Assembly (NCBI GenBank): GCA_964036295.1
Contig: OZ038473.1
Span: 9,393,501 to 9,457,500 of the forward strand
DNA length: 64,000 nucleotides
Origin: Plumapathes pennacea
Lineage: Eukaryota > Cnidaria > Anthozoa > Antipatharia > Myriopathidae
Reading direction: 5' to 3'
The position numbers were made by a program, and so were the translations under genes. Positions 46,551-64,000 of this stretch are shown one piece after another (position 1 is the stretch's first letter; every line of letters begins with the position of its first letter). Under the pieces are notes generated by a model. The model searched no databases and was not told the origin of the DNA. It saw nothing but the letters and a program-made list of their open reading frames with translations.

Positions 46551-47139
46551 CATACCTGGTATTGTGTGAATGTACATCAGATGCCTTTGTTGAGAAAATA
46601 TATCTGGACTGTCAGGGCTGTCACTCAAGATTTTGTGTGCAAATGTAAACATTTATGTTTGAAGATATTTTTTGAGGTTAATAATATTCAAGGAGATTAT
46701 AGTAAGAAATGGCTTTTGCCCTGCTGTGTGCAAATAATATACAGCATATGCATATATTTTGGTTGGTCCTAATTCTAGTTAGATTACTTTTAGTAGGTAT
46801 TACCCCAACTCATAGATAATACCATACTGCAGATAAGGATAAATTGGGGAGTTGAAAACTTTATTTAACACCTGGATACTTAAAAAGCAGCAAAGCTTTA
46901 TGCTGAGAATTATAAGATTCTTAGATACTTTACTGTTTATATGTTTTATTGAGATTTTTATCAATATTTAATGCACTTCTTTTGTTCAATGTTGGGAATT
47001 TCAACTTTAGCTCTTTTTTTTTTTTCAGCATGAGCACATAAGTTTTTTCTTAATTGATAGATAATTCATTAGCAATACAGTAATCTAGAAGATGTTGAAA
47101 TTCTTCTTTCATGACAGTTTCTAGCTCAATATTGATGTG

Positions 47140-47900
47140 TCACAGGAATAAAATTAAGTTGTGTCATCAGCAAAGATCCTGAAGGACACTGATGTCTGGA
47201 GCAATTCCCGACATTATTGATTTGTTGAATATGTTTGTTAGAGGGGCTGAAAGTGACTGACCATCTATGCGTATGAGCTTATTAGGGATATCTATGGAAG
47301 CCACATTACTGTCAAGGTCTGAAAGGATAAGCCCAACTTGATTAGAGGTAACAGATAAAAGAATAATGCTGGATTGCAGGCTATTAGAAAAGAACTTAGC
47401 AATGTTTATGTTATTGTTCTGTTGTATAGATGTTGCTATTGACTGTTATTAATAAAGTACTCATTAAATTGATTAACTATATCTCGTCTTCCTGTGTATG
47501 TGACATTGTTTCATACAAGTCTGGATGGGTTGTTTGGCTTTTGGCCTTTTTTTTATCAGAAGATTCCGCATGTTTTTCAGATTATTTTTGTTTGAATTAA
47601 ATTGGTGTCTATTGTTTTTTGGCATCATTGCAAAAAAAATGTGTGGTACACTACATTTTTTGTTTAGTTTTAATTGATTTTCATAGCCCACTGGTTATCC
47701 GGGGTTTACATGAAGCTTTTGTTTGATTTTTACTTCTGACTGGTTTAATGGGGCATGTCGGTTAACAACACCTTTTAGTGTTTCTACAAAATTACTTACA
47801 TTGTTGTATCATCCTCAGCTATGACATTGCCCCAGTCAATTAAGCTTATATCATTCAGATAACAATCTGGGTCTGCCAACTTTGGAGAAATCCTCACAAA
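47140..47900 (-). pseudogene. Non-LTR retrotransposon (LINE) remnant
   Basis: In several minus-strand frames the order is that of a LINE ORF2: NFVETLKGVVNRHAPLNQ (endonuclease-to-RT linker, 47.8 kb), then KNNLKNMRNLLIKKRPKA, then DLDSNVASIDIPNKLIRI, then LTNIFNKSIMSGIAPD (start of the RT domain, 47.2 kb), then FADDT close behind. The FADDT box normally lies well over a hundred residues further on, so there is a large internal deletion, plus frameshifts and stops. It is inactive. Confidence 0.6.
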
Positions 47901-48159
47901 AGCGTTTGATCTTTTGCCTTTTTCGAGCTCAGCACGGCGGTGGCGAAACAACTACTCGTTGTACATCGAACTAGGTTCTATTCTACGTAGCAACACTTAC
48001 CACATACCTCGATCCATTCTGGTCCCTGCCGTTAACTGCGTCGGGTATGGAGAAGTGCATCTTTCCGGCCAAGTACAATGTTAAATCTTCCGCCATTTTC
48101 CATGAAGTTGGTCACGTGGTCACAAGTGGTCCAAGCAGTGGGGGTCTGGGAACTTCTAA

Positions 48160-48210
48160 ATGCTCTTGTCTCCCCCCCCCCCCCCCCCCCCCCCCCCCCA
48201 CCCCACCGCC
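48160..48210. repeat. Long poly-C tract
   Basis: About 29 consecutive C, then CACCCCACCGCCC. The overlapping frames at 48032-48259 (poly-Gly on one strand, poly-Pro on the other) are artefacts of this tract. Confidence 0.85.
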
Positions 48211-49053
48211 CTTTTTTTGGATCACAATGAAGCAAGATAGCGCATGAAAACGTTGACATTTTGGAATAGCAAAGTAAATCGTTACACTTTTAATCCATTT
48301 CCATCCTATCGGTTCGAAAAAATCAGTTCGTGTATTTGGCCTAAAAGTGCTATTTAACTATTTTTGACATTGGTTTCTATTTTTGCCCCAATTGAAGAAC
48401 ATAGAAGCCTTGCACGACAGACCGGACAAGCAACGGTTCGGTTGTTCGAAGCTCGATCAAGTTAACCCAGGATTTTAGCTTAAATCATAGCAGGGAAGTC
48501 GCTTTGTGAACAAAAGCTTCTCATTTGTAGGATTATAAATGACAACAAAAGTTTAGACCAAACTCAGGGTTAGCTTAAACCCCGCTTTGATCAACAAGGC
48601 CCTCAGAATCGCTTTGTATTTCAAGCCAGACTACAGCGCAGTGGATCGAGCATTTCACTTCAATAAGCTAAGTTCAGCTGCGCGAGGATCCCTTAGTCTA
48701 AAAATCCAGTTTCAAGTAGGTTGCTTGTCAAACTTGGTCAACAGAAAACATAGCACTACTTCTTGATCGCAAACTTTCTCCCCATTATTATTATTATTAT
48801 GAATATCAGTCGCGTTCTGGTCAGACCGGCTCAGTACACTTGAACTGGCACAAGCGAGGCTTTTATTGGCATAAACTCAGAAAGTGACCTTTGAGTTCGT
48901 GTATGTAGCTCAGGATAATAATGCATTGGCTGTGATTGTTTCAACTCCTTGAGCGGCGGTCATCTTTAGAGTCAAGTGAGGAGGTTTCGTCAGATGGTGG
49001 TATGATGGTTTCTGCCAAAACCTCTTCGCTGGACTCTGAAGATGGCTTCCGCT

Positions 49054-49165
49054 CAGGGAGTCAATACGTCAGTCAACAACGACAGTCTTCCTGGAGGCTA
49101 CTCTAACCCGGGCGATCATAACCAACGTACTGTTCACACACCTGGGTTCAAATCATTTGCCATGT
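49054..49165. repeat. Dispersed repeat, second copy
   Basis: Matches 33768-33875 in the last intron of TPR-CHAT 1 (GTCAGTCAACAACGACAGTC to GGGTTCAAATCATTTGCC). It lies 3' of LETM1. Confidence 0.6.
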
Positions 49166-49345
49166 CCCGATAATAAATTGCAAACATTCTCTATAGTCGC
49201 CTTTGGCTGCTTCATAGCAGCAGCAAACTATTCTGTGTACTGCCTCACTTCGAAGCAAACATGGCGACAATTCATTCGACTTGGCACACACCCATATAAG
49301 ATTTGAGAAATAAAATCAGGTTATCACAATATTTCCTTGTTTTGT

Positions 49346-60359
<11,014 letters not shown>

Positions 60360-60843
60360 GGTTGATTATTTTGAGGTAATTCATAACTTTAACCCATCCT
60401 CGCCTAATTCACATAGCGGCCATGCAGAGTCTGGCTGACAAAACTAATATTTTCTGGTCGAAAATACGATGTTCTGTCCAAAGTCCTTCACATTCATTCG
60501 GTCAGCGGCGTTGCGGAAAAGTACACGGGAAAATCGATGCCAGCGTGGGGGAGGGGTGGGGAGCGGCTCCTTGACCGAGTTGGATCCAGACTCTCTGCAT
60601 TGATCAGTCAGTATAAATAACGAGCTGCTTATAATAGTACATGGAAAAGCTCAACGAGAATCTGATACATTGCCCTGTTACACAAAGGAAATTAAAAAAT
60701 GCTTTAAATATATATTTTCGCGGTCGCTAACCGTTCAGGGGAGGGGTGGGGATCATTTCCCGCAATGCCCTGTGGGATATTATGTGAAAGTGGGAGGTGC
60801 AGCGAAGTCCGGAAAATACGATAAATCACGGAACTGAAGAAGG
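60360..60843. promoter_or_regulatory. Shared LETM1/WDR1 bidirectional promoter
   Basis: 484 bp separate the LETM1 ATG (minus, 60359) from the WDR1 ATG (plus, 60844). There is no TATA box at a convincing position. A ZNF143-like motif, CCCGCAATGCCCTG, lies at 60760-60773. Two copies of GGGGAGGGGTGGGGA lie at 60548-60562 and 60738-60752. The arrangement fits a housekeeping promoter driving both genes. Confidence 0.6.
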
Positions 60844-63274
60844 ATGTCCATGAAACAGAGTAAGTATCCAGGCATTTTATAACCTCGTTAATATTCCAAC
60901 AGTGCTTTTATTCGTACAGACGAGCCTTTGAGGTTTTGTAGGACAGATAGTGGATCGAATTTATTGCTAATTATCCCCAGTGCTCCGTGTTTGACAATGA
61001 TATATTTTCTCGATCGCAGAGGCGCTTTTCGCGACTTTGCCTTGCATGAGGAGAGGAAGCCCCACCGTCCTGAAAGGTGATCCCAAGGGCAAGACTTTCT
61101 TGTACACAAATGGAAACGGCGTGATCATCAGAGATATCGAGGTAGGTTTGATAACTTGCACAAAATTTTGTCTTATTAATTTATTGTAGAATAATCCATT
61201 GCCGCGCAAAGATTTTTAAATATTTACTCTAATATTTGATGTGTGCTCTTGTTTTACTTCAAGTGTAAAATCGGTCGTTCTTCACGAATAGAAAAATACT
61301 TTCAGCGGCGTATGTAGTGCAATGAATCGAGAAAAAACTATTTACCTTATATGGGCAAAGTTGCTGAATGACCGTAACTCACAATAAACACAGGCGACGT
61401 GATATCTTTATTTAGCTATTTTCTCTTCCTTTATGACATCTTGTCTGCATTAGTCATGTTCAAGCTGATAAAGACCTACTGTGTTTGTATGGCCACACCA
61501 AAAAATGAAAATAAATTTCACATCCCTGAGTACTCCTAGATCGGTGAATACATTTTAATTCTTTGACTTGCACATCTAGCCTTGTGAGACATCAGTTGAC
61601 TTAATCAATGCATTAAATGAGTGAAAACACATGATCTACAGCTCTTAGGTTGAAGGCTAAATTGTTTCACTCTGTCACTGTGTGCAGTAAATGGTCATAA
61701 ATATGTACAAAGTACAAGGAGTGGTATAATTGGAAATGTATATGAAAAACCTGGATTCAAAGTGTGATAGCTCAGATCCTGTACTACAGTAATACTATGC
61801 TTGTTCCAGCATACTGTATCAGGGTGTGACGAAAGCTTGTGTACCTTCAGTAGGCCTCCAGGGCCCGGTTTTTCAAAGCACGATTAGGCTAATCCTGGAT
61901 TAGATCTAAACTTTCTTGTCTTTTTTTAGCCTTAAAATGTGAAAGTTTCATCCACAACGACTTTCTTGATAAAGTTTTAAGCTGGAACAAGCTTTCTAAT
62001 CCATCTTCAAACAAAACCCAGCAGTTTATTGGCAGAGAGGTCGAGAGAATGAATTTCGTTAATCTTGGATTAGCTTAATCGACCTTCGAAAAACCGGGTG
62101 CAGTATGGTACATGTATATACATGAAGATATGACATTGTAGCTCACTTCACTGTTGCAGAATCCAGCGATATCTGATGTCTATACACAGCACTCCAAGGA
62201 AGCGACTGTGGCTGCCTATGCACCAAGCGGGTTTTACATTGCTTCAGGAGGTGAGTGTTACTATTATTTTGCTCTGTGATTGGAGTGGAGCTGATGGAGT
62301 TGAATATTGATATTTTCAACAATAAAATATTTGACATTATAGGCTGGGGTAATTTCAAGCACTGTGCTCTACAGTGGTGGTGTTAACAATAACAACAGCA
62401 ACAACTTCTATTTGTACATAGAATAATTTATTATACAGACACGAGTGTTTTACTGGAAAATATACCGTGTGTAAAATCCATACGAAACTACATCCGGGAC
62501 CTGAGTGGCGTATTTTCCAAATCCTCACTAGTGAGGATATCATTGGCATTATTTCCCGCTTTTGCACGGTTGTTTGTGCAATTTCTCATAAAACACTCGT
62601 GTCTAATATAATAAAAAGAAAATTACACGGCAGCTTGAAGATATGGATTTTATTTTCGAGTGGTAAAAACAATATTTTACTCACTCGCGAAGCGCTCGTT
62701 TGTAAAATATTGTTTTTACCACTCGAAAATAAAATTCATATATTCGCGCCACCGTGTAATATCCTTTATATATTTTTAAATATATTTAAAAACACAGTGT
62801 GGTTTAGAGTTGTGGGAAAAAATGTACAGGATGCTAGAAAGAACTAGTAAGTTAACCCGTTAACTTCCAAGCTCAAAATGCAGATTCTCCCAACCATAAA
62901 ATAAGAAAATATATGAGTGATGAAAAGAGAATATATTTTTTAATCAGCTGTCATTTGAGCAAGGTATCAAATGCCAAATTCTCCATACTGTAATATATCT
63001 CCGGTGGAAGACTGAAAAGAGAAAATTGAAGTTGATCACTTGGGAGTGAAAGGGTTAATTGTGTCAAGCATCCTGATATGAATGTTAGAAGATGGTAACA
63101 GCAGATGTGTTCTCTTTCCTTTGCAGATGTTTCTGGCAAGGTTCGTATCTGGGATACAACCCAGAAGGAACACATTCTGAAGTATGAATATCAGCCACTC
63201 TCAGGAACAGTCAAGGACATAGCCTGGTCACCAGACAGCAAAAGAATTGTTGTGGTTGGAGAGGGAAGAGAAAC
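60844..63274 (+). CDS. WDR1: WDR1 (actin-interacting protein 1), first four exons, continues past the window
   Basis: Exons 60844-60859, 61020-61141, 62160-62250 and 63127-63274 join in frame (377 nt, about 125 residues). The protein starts [20 protein letters not shown], then [52 protein letters not shown], then [18 protein letters not shown] and [16 protein letters not shown], which is the start of the first seven-blade WD40 propeller of AIP1/WDR1. The family has about 600 residues in two propellers and promotes disassembly of cofilin-bound actin filaments in the cytoplasm. All junctions are GT/AG; the last donor here (AAAC/GTGAGT) leaves phase 2. No further exon was found up to 64000. Confidence 0.93.
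61861..62098. mobile_element. MITE with GGCCCGGTTTTTC ends in a WDR1 intron
   Basis: GGCCCGGTTTTTCAAAGCAC at the left and CGAAAAACCGGGTGC at the right are inverted. The interior (AATCCTGGATTAGATCTAAA, AACAAGCTTTCTAATCCA) matches 59204-59450. It is 238 bp. Confidence 0.8.
62425..62762. mobile_element. Two adjacent foldback elements in a WDR1 intron
   Basis: First: TTATTATACAGACACGAGTG pairs with CACTCGTGTCTAATATAATA (62429-62616). Second: ATTACACGG, then GATTTTATTTTCGAGTGGTA pairs with its complement (62622-62760), loop AATATTTTACTCACTCGCGA. The second has the same ATTACACGG ends as elements near position 1. Confidence 0.75.
62852..63058. mobile_element. TTAA MITE family, inverted copy in a WDR1 intron
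   Basis: TTAACTTCCAAGCTCAAAAT at the left and CACTTGGGAGTGAAAGGGTT then AA at the right. It is in reverse orientation relative to 51401-51606 and lies just 69 bp before the exon at 63127. Confidence 0.8.
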
Positions 63275-64000
63275 GTGAGTGGGTGACTCTCCTAACAGGG
63301 TTCAAAATAATAATAATTTATTAATATTAATTAAAATATTATTTGATTAATTATTAATGGTTATCCAGTTGTCATGGACAACTGAAAACATGCTGGGACA
63401 ACCAAATAGTGTGCAATGTCCCAGTGGGCAACCGATGGCTCTGAGAAAAAAAATTCAAAAGGCTGTTTCCGAGATACAGTAACTGCAAACTCTTACTTAT
63501 GAAAATTAGTTTTCATTCTCATGCAAATCAAACTCATTTCATAAGAAAGGTTTTGCACTTGGCCTTGGTTTCAAACAGAGGCAACAGGCATCTCGGAAAT
63601 GGCTTTAATTTTGTGCTGGCATGATGGTGCTACTTTTCAACATAATGTGGAGCACCAAGAGATTGGATGAGGCAACTAAACATGACTTGTTGGTCGTCAC
63701 TGGGACAATTGAGAACAAAGTTAATTTTGAACCCTGTTTTTGTATATAGAAGATTTTACACAGTCATAAAAATGGTGATGGAAAGTCATGGAATTTGAAA
63801 CTTGTATTCCAGGCCTGGAAAAGCCATCGCTGTATTTAGGATAATACAATATTATGTTCAGGTCATGAAAAACTAGTGGAATTTCAAATTTTTATCAAAG
63901 TTTTGAGCCAGTGGCTGATAAATCAAGAAATTTGGAAACTTTTTGTTAACAGTAAGCATCAAAACATTTGACTGCCAGTGTTTTTGAGAGGTGTCAATTT

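Noticed and set aside
48032-48259. Glycine- or proline-rich small proteins
   Set aside because: They are translations of the poly-C tract.

Overview
The window is nuclear DNA from an animal, most likely an anthozoan cnidarian and probably a stony coral. The genes have many short exons with GT..AG introns. The recognisable proteins (LETM1, WDR1) are metazoan. Intergenic and intronic DNA is packed with short inverted-repeat elements, minisatellites and decayed LINE pieces, and long TPR-CHAT genes of the kind found in coral genomes are present. The organism call is inference from gene content; no marker gene fixes the species.

Layout. 1-1.2 kb: a foldback element, a dispersed repeat and the last exon of an unidentified plus-strand gene. 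1.2-8.6 kb: mostly non-coding, with several MITEs and a 1.3 kb foldback element that carries a 9-bp target duplication and has a paralogous empty site. 8.7-11.8 kb: a complete eight-exon minus-strand gene for a basic, probably nuclear protein with a SANT-like segment. 12.6-18.05 kb: two minisatellite arrays of the same ~62-bp unit in opposite orientation, flanking a 66/67-bp minisatellite that appears to have grown from a single exon. 18.7-19.03 kb: start of a small minus-strand gene. 19.1-25.1 kb: decayed segmental duplications.

25.1-34.25 kb and 38.7-45.63 kb: two paralogous copies of one locus. Each has a CRE-containing upstream region, a conserved non-coding 5' exon, a TPR-CHAT coding exon (19 and 16 TPR units) and a tiny conserved terminal exon. 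Between them lie an RT fragment, another TIR element and a palindrome. 45.6-49.3 kb is mostly a dead LINE and empty sequence.

49.35-60.36 kb: LETM1 on the minus strand, complete apart from ambiguity in the first splice junctions. From 60.84 kb to the window end: the first four exons of WDR1 on the plus strand. LETM1 and WDR1 are head to head and share a 484-bp intergenic promoter with a ZNF143-like site and two G-rich blocks.

The most interesting systems are the TPR-CHAT pair, which keeps an intact caspase-like His/Cys pair in both copies and shows near-identical 120-bp repeat units, and the exon-to-minisatellite conversion at 14.5-16.3 kb.
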